DNA of 64,000 nt from Desulfuromonas sp. KJ2020. GTDB lineage: Bacteria; Desulfobacterota; Desulfuromonadia; Desulfuromonadales; SZUA-540. Under the pieces are notes generated by a model. It was not told the origin of the DNA, did not search any database, and was given only the letters and a program-made list of their open reading frames with translations. The translations under genes were made by a program, and so were the position numbers. The DNA is taken from NCBI RefSeq assembly GCF_024197615.1, contig NZ_JAKUKE010000004.1, positions 1 through 64,000 of the forward strand, read 5' to 3'. Positions 31,304 through 38,815 of this stretch are shown here, piece after piece (within the stretch, counting starts at the first letter, position 1; each line of letters opens with the position of its first letter).

Positions 31304-33106
31304 TTAGCGGGATTGCGCCTGAGAGGTGCTCAGATGGGCCTGGGCTTTCTGCACGATCTCGCCGCCGTCGCCTGGGGTCACCAGAATATCGGTGACGCCA
31401 TATTTAACGGCCTTGATCACGCTGGACCGGGTCCACTGGGGGCCGGCGGCGATCAGCGGTTGCCCTTTTTTAAGGGCGGCCCGCACCTTGATGATGGCGG
31501 CCAGGCTCTGAGAATTTACATCCCGCATAACCAGGAAAACGATACGGGCGTCGCTGGTGGCAAACGCCTCGTTAAAGTTTTCTTGGAATGTGAAATGTTT
31601 ACATTGATACCCTGCCCCTGTCAAGTTTTTGACAAAAGGTTCCGCGTCTTTTATCTCCTCGGCGACCACGATGGCCGCCCCGGTGCCGGAGTCATCCTGC
31701 GGTTCAGGGGGAGTGGGAACGGTGGCCTCGGCCGTGCCGGGACCGGAAGAAGAGGACTCTTGAGCAACGGGGGCCGCTTGGGGCGTCGCCTTGCGCTGCT
31801 CGGGAGGGACATAGCCCAGGATGGAGAGGGGGATCAGAATGTCCAGCTGTCCCAGGTCCTTGCTGCCCATGCGCATGGAGCAGGACGAAAGATAATAGTC
31901 GTCGGGAGGGAAGGGAGAGAGACCCTGGGCATCGGTCTCCTCGGGGACAAAGGTTTCCACCTCGGTTTTGACAAAACGGATCTTGCGCGGAAAAATCTTG
32001 GGGAATATCTGGCTGTAGGTGCCGGCAATCAGGTTGCTGATTTCGCCGAAGGCATCTTTCTCTTCCCCTTCCAACAGAGATTTTCGCAGGTTTTTGGCGA
32101 TGGTCTCCGGTGGCAGCAGGATCAGGGTTCCCCCCAGGGTGATGGCGCTCTTCAGGTCGATCACCAGGTAGGCCTCGCCGCTGGCATCACCGGAAACGGC
32201 CAGGGTGGTGGAGACGGAGTAATCCCTCGGCAGGGTCAGGTAGGCCTGCTTGCTGACAACCCGGCCGCTGTAGCCTGAAAAGGTGATTTCCTGACCGAGG
32301 AAGGCCCCGAGCTCCTCCTCGATCTGGTTGAAGCCAGTCTGCAGGGTCTTCTCAATGTCCTTGGCGGTGATGCCGGGGGCTTCATTCGGAGGGGAAGGTT
32401 CGGCAGCCGCAGCCGCAGGCGCTTCTGGGGGGGCTTCGGCCGCCGCCGGCCAACCCGGTGCCGCGGCGGAAGACTCCGCTTTTTTCTTGTCCTCCGTTTT
32501 GTCGTCAGGTTTGACCGGAGCGGCGGCTGTTTCGTTCTCCTGGTATTCCAACAGATCCAACGGAAAGAGGGCTTCAAGCTGACCGAGGCTTTTCCCCTTA
32601 AGCATCAGCTCGGAGGTCGACAGATAATAGCGGCCTTCCGGAAATGGCTCGTCCGAAACCGGATCCATCTCCTCCGGGATGTAGGATTTGACCTGGGTCT
32701 TTTTGAAGTGCAGCTTGTGGGGGAAGTGTTTGGCGAAGGTGTTGGAATAGGCCCCGGCAATGATATTGGCCACTTCGCCGAAGGCATCGGCTTCCTCTTC
32801 CTCCAGGGTGGCCTTCATAAGGCGCTTGTTGATAAGATCCTGGGGCAGCATGACCAGGGTGGAGCCCAGGGTGATTGCCGCTTTCAGATCGAGAACAAGG
32901 TAGGTGGTGCCCTTGAGCCCGCCGGAGACTTCCAGCTTGGAAACGACGAAGTAGTCCCGTGGACCGGAGAAGAAATCAGCCCGCGAGACGGGCCGGCTGC
33001 GATGTTTCTGCAGAGTGACTTCGGCGCCGAGCAGGCCGGAGATTTCTTCTTCGATGTTTTCAATGCTGGCGTTGAGTACTTTTTCTACAGCTACCTTGGT
33101 CGTCAT
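31304..33106 (-). CDS. Tandem CheC/CheX-like protein with receiver-like C-terminus
   Basis: 600 residues. Two homologous units (about 1-190 and 247-432) each hold the CheC-type helix with Glu and Asn: DAFGEVANIIAGAYSN and DAFGEISNLIAGTYSQ. They are clearly an internal duplication, separated by an Ala/Pro/Glu-rich linker (195-245). After a second linker, residues 475-590 look like a receiver domain, but no canonical DD pair is seen at its first strand (AAIVVAEEIKDA). CheC-like domains dephosphorylate CheY-P or bind motor/receptor partners. Last but one gene of the che operon, 15 bp after the first CheX. The combination is unusual. Confidence 0.75.
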   Translation of the reverse strand: MTTKVAVEKVLNASIENIEEEISGLLGAEVTLQKHRSRPVSRADFFSGPRDYFVVSKLEVSGGLKGTTYLVLDLKAAITLGSTLVMLPQDLINKRLMKATLEEEEADAFGEVANIIAGAYSNTFAKHFPHKLHFKKTQVKSYIPEEMDPVSDEPFPEGRYYLSTSELMLKGKSLGQLEALFPLDLLEYQENETAAAPVKPDDKTEDKKKAESSAAAPGWPAAAEAPPEAPAAAAAEPSPPNEAPGITAKDIEKTLQTGFNQIEEELGAFLGQEITFSGYSGRVVSKQAYLTLPRDYSVSTTLAVSGDASGEAYLVIDLKSAITLGGTLILLPPETIAKNLRKSLLEGEEKDAFGEISNLIAGTYSQIFPKIFPRKIRFVKTEVETFVPEETDAQGLSPFPPDDYYLSSCSMRMGSKDLGQLDILIPLSILGYVPPEQRKATPQAAPVAQESSSSGPGTAEATVPTPPEPQDDSGTGAAIVVAEEIKDAEPFVKNLTGAGYQCKHFTFQENFNEAFATSDARIVFLVMRDVNSQSLAAIIKVRAALKKGQPLIAAGPQWTRSSVIKAVKYGVTDILVTPGDGGEIVQKAQAHLSTSQAQSR

Positions 33107-33120
33107 GCAAGCTCTGCGTG

Positions 33121-33636
33121 TCAGGACTTTTGCGGTTTGATCTTCAGTTCAACCAGGAAGGTCCCTTCCGCTACGGTAAAGGGGATGATCACCCAGTCGG
33201 CGTCGGTCAGATTGTTGATGTTGTAGGATTTGCCCGCGACCACGGTGGGCACGGACAGCTTGATGTCCTGGTTGTTGGCGCTGAACGCCTCTTTGATGCC
33301 ACCAGTGACCATGTTGGCCAACTCGCCGATCGCGTCAATCACATCGTCGTTGACCTCCTTGACATCCATGCCCAGAAAATTCGCCGTAATGGCCATGGCG
33401 ACGGCATCCGGACAGTGAATGGTCACCATGCCGCGGATATCCCCGGAAAAGCCGAGGATACCCGATACGTGGCAGCGAAACGACTGAACCTGTGCCGTGG
33501 CCGGAGGCCCGGCAGACAGGTCCATGGGGATCATGGTGTCAAAAATCTCACGGGTTGTACTGACGATTATCTGTTGCAGTTCTTCCTGCAAAGGTTCCTC
33601 CTGGAGACCATCACCCGCCGGCCGGGGTAGCATCAT
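33121..33636 (-). CDS. cheX: CheX-family CheY-P phosphatase
   Basis: Up to 171 residues of CheX type: the key helix reads NDDVIDAIGELANMVTGGIK with Glu and Asn for attack on CheY-P, followed by GKSYNINNLTDADWVIIPF. ATG 33636 has a weak ribosome site. TTG 33591 has AGGAGG at 5 nt and would align the product with its paralogue at 33698, which also begins just before ELQQ; that may be the true start (156 residues). Paralogous to 33698-34153, about half identical by eye. Confidence 0.82.
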   Translation of the reverse strand: MMLPRPAGDGLQEEPLQEELQQIIVSTTREIFDTMIPMDLSAGPPATAQVQSFRCHVSGILGFSGDIRGMVTIHCPDAVAMAITANFLGMDVKEVNDDVIDAIGELANMVTGGIKEAFSANNQDIKLSVPTVVAGKSYNINNLTDADWVIIPFTVAEGTFLVELKIKPQKS

Positions 33637-33697
33637 ACGTCAAACGCCACCGGAAGGCGAGGGTTAAGGTGCCGAAAAGACCGGGCTGAACGCGCGG

Positions 33698-34153
33698 TCA
33701 GCGGGCAATTTGCAGTTCAACCAGAAAATCCCCGGCGGGGATGGCAAAGGGAATGGTCACCCAGTCTGCATCCGCCAGGCAGTTCAGGGTGTATTCCTCA
33801 CCGTGAACCGCAGAAGGGATGGACAGGGTAATATCTTTGCCGTTGCCGCTCAAGACCATTTTGATGTTGCCAGCCAGCATGTTGGCCAGCTCGCCGATGG
33901 CGTCCTTGACGTCGTCGTTGATTTCCGTGGTTTCCATACCGAGAAAACTCGTGGTGATGGCCATGGCCACCGAATCCGGCGTGTGAATGGCCACCATCCC
34001 CTTGCAGGTTCCCGCCAGTCCCACCATGGCCGAAACGGAATTCCGAAAAGAGGTCATTTTTTCGGTGAGAGGCGCCTTCGGGGTCACGTCGAGCATCACC
34101 ATGGTTTCAAAGATCTCCTTGGTGGCCTCGATAATGTTCTGTTGCAGTTCCAA
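33698..34153 (-). CDS. cheX: CheX-family CheY-P phosphatase (second copy)
   Basis: 151 residues. The catalytic helix is NDDVKDAIGELANMLAGNIK with Glu/Asn, preceded by MAITTSFLGMETTEI and ending in WVTIPFAIPAGDFLVELQ. CheX removes the phosphate from CheY-P to reset motor signalling. ATG follows CGAGGAGGACGTTTTGG. It is 15 bp downstream of cheY at 34169, so both are made together. Confidence 0.85.
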   Translation of the reverse strand: MELQQNIIEATKEIFETMVMLDVTPKAPLTEKMTSFRNSVSAMVGLAGTCKGMVAIHTPDSVAMAITTSFLGMETTEINDDVKDAIGELANMLAGNIKMVLSGNGKDITLSIPSAVHGEEYTLNCLADADWVTIPFAIPAGDFLVELQIAR

Positions 34154-34168
34154 AACGTCCTCCTCGTG

Positions 34169-34540
34169 TTAAAGAAGGCCCCCGAGGGTCTCTTCGATCT
34201 GCTCCGGGGTGAAAGGCTTTTTAATGCTCCCCTTGGCACCAAGGGACTTGGCCTCACCCAGAATATCCGCGCCGGCTTCCGTGGTGATCATGACCACGGG
34301 AATGTCTTTGATGTCGGCGCGGGTGGCCTTCTGACGCAAAAATTCGATACCGTCCATATTCGGCATATTGATGTCGCTGAGAATCAGGTCGACCTTCTGG
34401 CCTTCAAGCAGGGCCAGCGCTTCGGCCCCATCCCCGGCTTCGACAATTTCTCCTACATCGATGCCCGCCTGCCGCAGCGAACGGGTCACGATCTTACGCA
34501 TGGTGTTGGAGTCGTCGACGATCAGTATCTTTTTACCCAT
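34169..34540 (-). CDS. cheY: CheY response regulator
   Basis: 123 residues, one receiver domain with all conserved residues: VDDS (Asp 9/10), phospho-acceptor Asp56 in LILSDINMPNMDG, MITTEAG (Thr) and KKPF (Lys). It carries the CheA signal to the motor or to the CheX proteins encoded next. ATG follows GAGAAGAC. Confidence 0.9.
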   Translation of the reverse strand: MGKKILIVDDSNTMRKIVTRSLRQAGIDVGEIVEAGDGAEALALLEGQKVDLILSDINMPNMDGIEFLRQKATRADIKDIPVVMITTEAGADILGEAKSLGAKGSIKKPFTPEQIEETLGGLL

Positions 34541-34584
34541 TTTTTGTCTTCTCCTTGTTGAGTGTCGGTGGATGTCCGTTCCGT

Positions 34585-35082
34585 TTATTTTTTGTTCGAT
34601 CGAACCAGATCGGTCAGGTTGTCTGTCAAGGTGCCCAGCAGGGTGACGGCAAAAGTTTTTTCGCTTGCTTCAAAATGCCACTGCATCAGGGGAACGTCGG
34701 CAATGGCGCTGTCGTAATCGCAGGATTCCGGCAGTCCCAGGTCGAATTCCTGGTTGTCAACGAGGACTTCGGAGAGGAAGCGGCCCGCGGCGGTATTGAG
34801 AATTTCAAACAGCAGGTCGTGAAGACTGCTTTCGGCCAACTCTTCCCGCGGCTCAGCATATACGGCTTCGCCCATTTCTTCGAGCAGGTTTCTGGGCATA
34901 AAAAGCTTGAACTCCCATTGCACCGGTTCGTGAACAAGCAGGCTGACGCAGAGAAGCTCTGCCAGGGCTATCTCGGAGTCTTCGCTGGCGAGCTCCTCAA
35001 CGGGCATGAAGGTCATGCCTTCCAGCACCTCGCGGATAGCGCGGGTCATGCCGGTTCTGAGTGTGGCTTGGATCGGGTCCAT
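34585..35082 (-). CDS. Divergent CheX/CheC-like chemotaxis protein
   Basis: 165 residues. The overall length and the helix LHDLLFEILNTAAGRFLSEV, with Glu and Asn three apart, match the CheX/CheC active helix. The rest is too diverged to align confidently (QWEFKLFMPRNLLEEMGEAV, then DYDSAIADVPLMQWHF). It lies between the two cheY genes, 12 bp from one and 44 bp from the other, and ATG follows AAACAGGAGACACC. A phosphatase or adaptor role is inferred from fold and position. Confidence 0.65.
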   Translation of the reverse strand: MDPIQATLRTGMTRAIREVLEGMTFMPVEELASEDSEIALAELLCVSLLVHEPVQWEFKLFMPRNLLEEMGEAVYAEPREELAESSLHDLLFEILNTAAGRFLSEVLVDNQEFDLGLPESCDYDSAIADVPLMQWHFEASEKTFAVTLLGTLTDNLTDLVRSNKK

Positions 35083-35094
35083 GGTGTCTCCTGT

Positions 35095-35466
35095 TTATTT
35101 CAGCAAAAAGCTGAGAGTATCCATCAGCACGGTAGGCGTCACCGGTTTGTTGATGACCCGCAAAGCCCCGAGTTCCAGAAGCCTGGCCTCCTTGGCCGGG
35201 TTCCCGGCGCTGGTGATGACCACTACGGGCAGGGTGGACAGCTTGGGGTTGGCTCGGATCCATTTCAGCAAGGCCTCGCCATCCATCTGGGGCATGTTCA
35301 GGTCGGTCACCAGCAGGTCGGTGGGGGCTTCTTTCAGCTGCGCCAGAGCTTCGCGTCCGTTGGCCGCTTCGACAAAGGTTTCATCGCGCAGGCCGATGAT
35401 TTCAAGGCAGCGGCGAATGAACATCCGGGCGGTGCTGGAGTCGTCCGCTATGACAATGCGTTTCAC
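35095..35466 (-). CDS. cheY: CheY-like response regulator
   Basis: 123 residues; canonical receiver with ADDSS (acidic pair), Asp55 in LLVTDLNMPQMDG, VITSAG and INKPVTP. Only about one third identical by eye to the cheY at 34169, so the two probably have different partners. It starts 1 bp after the HDOD gene's stop, with GGAGAATTGA before the ATG, indicating tight coupling. Confidence 0.9.
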   Translation of the reverse strand: MKRIVIADDSSTARMFIRRCLEIIGLRDETFVEAANGREALAQLKEAPTDLLVTDLNMPQMDGEALLKWIRANPKLSTLPVVVITSAGNPAKEARLLELGALRVINKPVTPTVLMDTLSFLLK

Positions 35467-35467
35467 T

Positions 35468-36352
35468 TCAATTCTCCTTCGTCTCGTGAAAAGAGGCTTC
35501 GATGCGGCGGAACTCCTCTTGCGTTTCCAGCAGTATGAGGGCCAGGTCGTCGAAGGTCAAATCCAGGTAGTCGCTGTATCTCTGGTCCAGGGGGTATTGC
35601 AGTGTATCGGCACCGGTACCGCATCCCCCCATCATGGCGATGATATCACCGACATGAACCGCATAGACCAGGGCGCGATAAGCTTCCGGGGCTTCCTGAG
35701 GCTGATGGTGGTAACGGATGATCATTTGCAGGGCTTCCGGCAGTTGCCAGCACTTGGCCACCTCGAAGCCGGCCTCGGCGTGATCGATCCCCAGCAGGGC
35801 TCTTTCCCCTTCCAGATAGTCGACGATGGCATGTTTCTCCAGTTGTTCGACCAGTTCCGGTGCCGTGTCGTGCAGAAAATCGGAGAGGATGCCTTTGCCG
35901 ATATCGTGCAGAATGCCCCCAGTAAAGGCCAGGCCGGCGTTCAGTTCAACCCGGGCCTTCTGACTGACCTGACGGGAAGCCATGGCGGTGAGCAGATCGT
36001 GGCGCCAGAGGGCCCCTTTTTCGCCGTCATAGCCAGCCAGGGGTTTGTTGAAGAGAGCACCGGCGTTGTCGCCCAGGGCGATGCTGATCACCAGCCGTTC
36101 GCCCAGGTAAGCCACGGCCCGGTCGATGGAGTCGACCTTGTTGAGCAGACCGAAAGCAGCCGAATTGACGATGCGCAGCACGTGGGCTGTCAAGGGGGCG
36201 TCGCATTTGACGATGTCAATGGTTTGACTCAAATCGTGGTCGGGATCGGCGGTCAGTTCCAGCAGTCGCGAGGCGCTGGGAGACAGCAGCGGGACCCTGC
36301 GGATGGCCTCAATAATGGTATCGCGATCGAATTTTCTATCCATGGCAGTCAT
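35468..36352 (-). CDS. HDOD-domain protein
   Basis: 294 residues covering one HDOD domain (about 10-210): VPLLSPSASRLLELTADPDHD, APLTAHVLRIVNSAAFGL, IDRAVAYLGERLV, then GGILHDIGKGILSDFL and GIDHAEAGFEVAKCW. The HD metal residues are partly kept (LHDIGK, DHAE), but HDOD proteins are generally regulatory rather than active phosphohydrolases. Such genes often sit in che clusters of Geobacter-like bacteria. ATG 36352 or 36343 are both possible; the former is close to the cheD stop. Confidence 0.82.
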   Translation of the reverse strand: MTAMDRKFDRDTIIEAIRRVPLLSPSASRLLELTADPDHDLSQTIDIVKCDAPLTAHVLRIVNSAAFGLLNKVDSIDRAVAYLGERLVISIALGDNAGALFNKPLAGYDGEKGALWRHDLLTAMASRQVSQKARVELNAGLAFTGGILHDIGKGILSDFLHDTAPELVEQLEKHAIVDYLEGERALLGIDHAEAGFEVAKCWQLPEALQMIIRYHHQPQEAPEAYRALVYAVHVGDIIAMMGGCGTGADTLQYPLDQRYSDYLDLTFDDLALILLETQEEFRRIEASFHETKEN

Positions 36353-36354
36353 CC

Positions 36355-36843
36355 CTAAAGTGTCCAGTTGCTGCGTCCCGGCGATGACAGGGTAATGATA
36401 CCCGTATCGACGGAAACGGAGACGGTGCGGCTGTAGTTGCCACCCAGGTCTTCGGCGACGGCACCCATGCCGTGGGCCCAGAGAATCTTTTTGATGGCCA
36501 GCTCGTTGCGCTTGCCGATATTGAAGGTGTCGTTGGGATCCATGATTTTGGCGCCGCCGGCGAGCTTGACGATCAGTCCGCGGCCGCGGGGATCGCAGCC
36601 GAATTTGGTCATCTCCCGCAACAGGGCAGGAATACCCGTATCGGCGAAGTAGCCGGGACGCTCGACGCTCTTGCCCGGATTGATGCGCGATTCGGGCAGG
36701 GCCACGTGCACCATGCCCACCGTGCGCGTCTTGGGGTCCATCAGGACGACGGCGACGCAGGAGCCCAGCGCGTAGGTCTTGACCTGGTCCCCCGTATGAT
36801 TGCTGGCGCCGAAATCGCCGACGCCGAGGACGATAGAGCTCAT
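36355..36843 (-). CDS. cheD: CheD chemoreceptor glutamine deamidase
   Basis: 162 residues. The catalytic Cys and His are in TYALGSCVAVVL and VGMVHVALPES, with Thr in YFADTGIPALL and the conserved KLAGGAKIM and NIGKRNELAIK. CheD deamidates glutamines on chemoreceptors and in CheC-containing systems is controlled by CheC; several CheC/CheX-like genes follow here. The start overlaps the cheB stop (ATGA, 36840-36843). Confidence 0.92.
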   Translation of the reverse strand: MSSIVLGVGDFGASNHTGDQVKTYALGSCVAVVLMDPKTRTVGMVHVALPESRINPGKSVERPGYFADTGIPALLREMTKFGCDPRGRGLIVKLAGGAKIMDPNDTFNIGKRNELAIKKILWAHGMGAVAEDLGGNYSRTVSVSVDTGIITLSSPGRSNWTL

Positions 36844-37901
36844 TTCTTCTTCTCCGTCAGCAGGCGGATAACCTCGTCGGCCATATCGTCAATTGGCAGG
36901 AGTCGCTCGGCGCCCCCTTTGTCGAAGGCGACTTTGGGCATACCGAAAACGACAGACGTCGCCTCGTCCTGGGCGATGTTGCGAGCCCCGGCCTGGCGCA
37001 TGGCCAGCATGCCGGTGGCGCCGTCCGAGCCCATGCCGGTGAGCATGACACCCACAGCGTTGGCTCCCACCTGCTCGGCGACGGAGTGCATGAGGACATC
37101 GACGGAAGGGCAGTGGCCGCTGACCTTTTCGCCGGCTTCGCAGACGACCTGGTAGATGCCGCCGGAACGCCGCACCCGCATGTGCAGGCCGCCGGGAGCG
37201 ACGAGGATGCGGCCCGGCATGATGCGGTCCCCCGACTCGGCTTCCTTGACCTCCATAGCGCACAACTGATTGAGGCGGTCCGAAAACATTTTGGTAAAGC
37301 CCGCCGGCATGTGCTGCACGATGACCACGCCCGGCATGGTGGAGGGAAACTGGGTGATGACTTTCTTGATGGCCTCGGTTCCCCCGGTAGAGGCGCCGAT
37401 GGCAATAACCTTGTCCGTCGATTCGGCCAGGGCGCCGCTGCCTGGCGCCGGTTTCCGGCTGGGCAGGGTGGCCCGTTTGCTCTTCCAGTGCGAGACATTG
37501 GCGGTAGAGGCGATTTTGACCTTGGAGCGCAGCTCCAGCATCATGGCGGCCAGACCCCGCGCCATATCCGTGGTCGGCTTGGCGACGAAGTCAACGGCGC
37601 CTGCTTCCAGGGCGTCGATGGTGATCTGCTTCCCCTTCTGGGTCAGGGAGCTGACCATGACCACGGGTAGGGGATATTGGGGCATCAGGCGGCGCAGGAA
37701 CTCGACGCCGTCCATGCGTGGCATCTCCACGTCAAGGGTGAGGACGTCGGGTTTGAGCTCGACGATCTTGTCCCGGGCCATATAGGGATCGGAAGCGGTG
37801 CCGACGACTTCGATCCCCGGATCCATGGCAAGACCACTGGACAGGATCTGGCGGACGAGAGCGGAATCATCGACAACGAGAACGCGGACTTTATGGGCCA
37901 T
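36840..37901 (-). CDS. cheB: CheB receptor methylesterase/glutamine deamidase
   Basis: 353 residues. Receiver with VVDDS and Asp57 in VLTLDVEMPRMDG, then an Arg/Ser linker, and the methylesterase domain with catalytic Ser in IGASTGGTEAI, His in VQHMPAGFT and Asp in GMGSDGATG. It removes methyl groups added by CheR and is activated by CheA phosphorylation. The start overlaps the cheR stop by one base. Confidence 0.94.
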   Translation of the reverse strand: MAHKVRVLVVDDSALVRQILSSGLAMDPGIEVVGTASDPYMARDKIVELKPDVLTLDVEMPRMDGVEFLRRLMPQYPLPVVMVSSLTQKGKQITIDALEAGAVDFVAKPTTDMARGLAAMMLELRSKVKIASTANVSHWKSKRATLPSRKPAPGSGALAESTDKVIAIGASTGGTEAIKKVITQFPSTMPGVVIVQHMPAGFTKMFSDRLNQLCAMEVKEAESGDRIMPGRILVAPGGLHMRVRRSGGIYQVVCEAGEKVSGHCPSVDVLMHSVAEQVGANAVGVMLTGMGSDGATGMLAMRQAGARNIAQDEATSVVFGMPKVAFDKGGAERLLPIDDMADEVIRLLTEKKK

Positions 37902-38785
37902 CAGAGAGTTCCCTTCTGGTAGGCGGCGGGCATCAGGTAGCGATAGAGGGACTGGTTGCGCCCCAGGGTTTCGGAATGCCCGATAAAGAGATAACCCCCC
38001 GGCTCGGTGTGTTGGTGGAAACGTTTCACCAGAGCGTCACGGGTCGGCTGGTCAAAGTAAATCATGACATTGCGGCAAAAGATAATGTGGAACGGTTTTT
38101 TGAACGGAAATTGGGTATTCATCAGGTTGAAACGGCGAAAGGTCGCTTCCTTCTTCAGGGTATCGACCACTTCCCACTGATTTCCCGAGATCTTGCGGAA
38201 ATACTTGCGCCGCCAGGCCTCTGGCAGGGAGGCGATACGATCTTCCGGGTAGACGCCGGCGGCAGCTGTTTCGAGCACCCGTTGCGAGATATCGGTGGCC
38301 AGAATGCCGGCATCCCACCGGCTGTACTCCTGTCCCAGGCATTCGTGCATGAGGATCAGCAGGGTGTAGGCTTCCTCCCCGGTGGAGCAGCCGGCGCACC
38401 AGACGCGCAGGTCCCGGCGGTTTTCCTGTCTGAGACGGGTCAGCACCGTGGGCAGGGCCGTCTGCAGAAAATAATCGAAGTGATCTTTCTCGCGGTTGAA
38501 GTAGGTGTAATTGGTCGACACCAGGTTGATGAGATCGCTCAGTCCCTTTTCGCCCGGCTCCTTGACGAGAAAATCGTAATAATTCTGGAAGTTGGCAAAC
38601 CCCTGCTGCCGCAGCAGCTTCTGAAGGCGGCCCACCAGCAGGGACTTCTTCTGGTCGGTGAGGTTGATGCCGAAACGGTTGTAGATCAGGGTGCGCAGCG
38701 CATTGAACTCCGCGTCCGAGATCGGCATCATGTTGCCGCCAGGCTCCTGCGTGCCCAGATTTGCGTTGATCGATGGTCCCTGCAT
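37901..38785 (-). CDS. cheR: CheR chemoreceptor methyltransferase
   Basis: 294 residues. The N-terminal helical domain (about 20-90) includes FGINLTDQKKSLLVGRLQK; the SAM-binding domain has WCAGCSTGEEAYTL and ILATDISQRVLE, then IFCRNVMIYFD and GGYLFIGHSETL. It methylates receptor glutamates. ATG 38785 follows AACAGGAGTCATTC; an internal ATG about 19 codons in is less likely. It follows cheA by 30 bp. Confidence 0.93.
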   Translation of the reverse strand: MQGPSINANLGTQEPGGNMMPISDAEFNALRTLIYNRFGINLTDQKKSLLVGRLQKLLRQQGFANFQNYYDFLVKEPGEKGLSDLINLVSTNYTYFNREKDHFDYFLQTALPTVLTRLRQENRRDLRVWCAGCSTGEEAYTLLILMHECLGQEYSRWDAGILATDISQRVLETAAAGVYPEDRIASLPEAWRRKYFRKISGNQWEVVDTLKKEATFRRFNLMNTQFPFKKPFHIIFCRNVMIYFDQPTRDALVKRFHQHTEPGGYLFIGHSETLGRNQSLYRYLMPAAYQKGTL

Positions 38786-38815
38786 GAATGACTCCTGTTG
38801 CCTGCCCTTGCCGGC

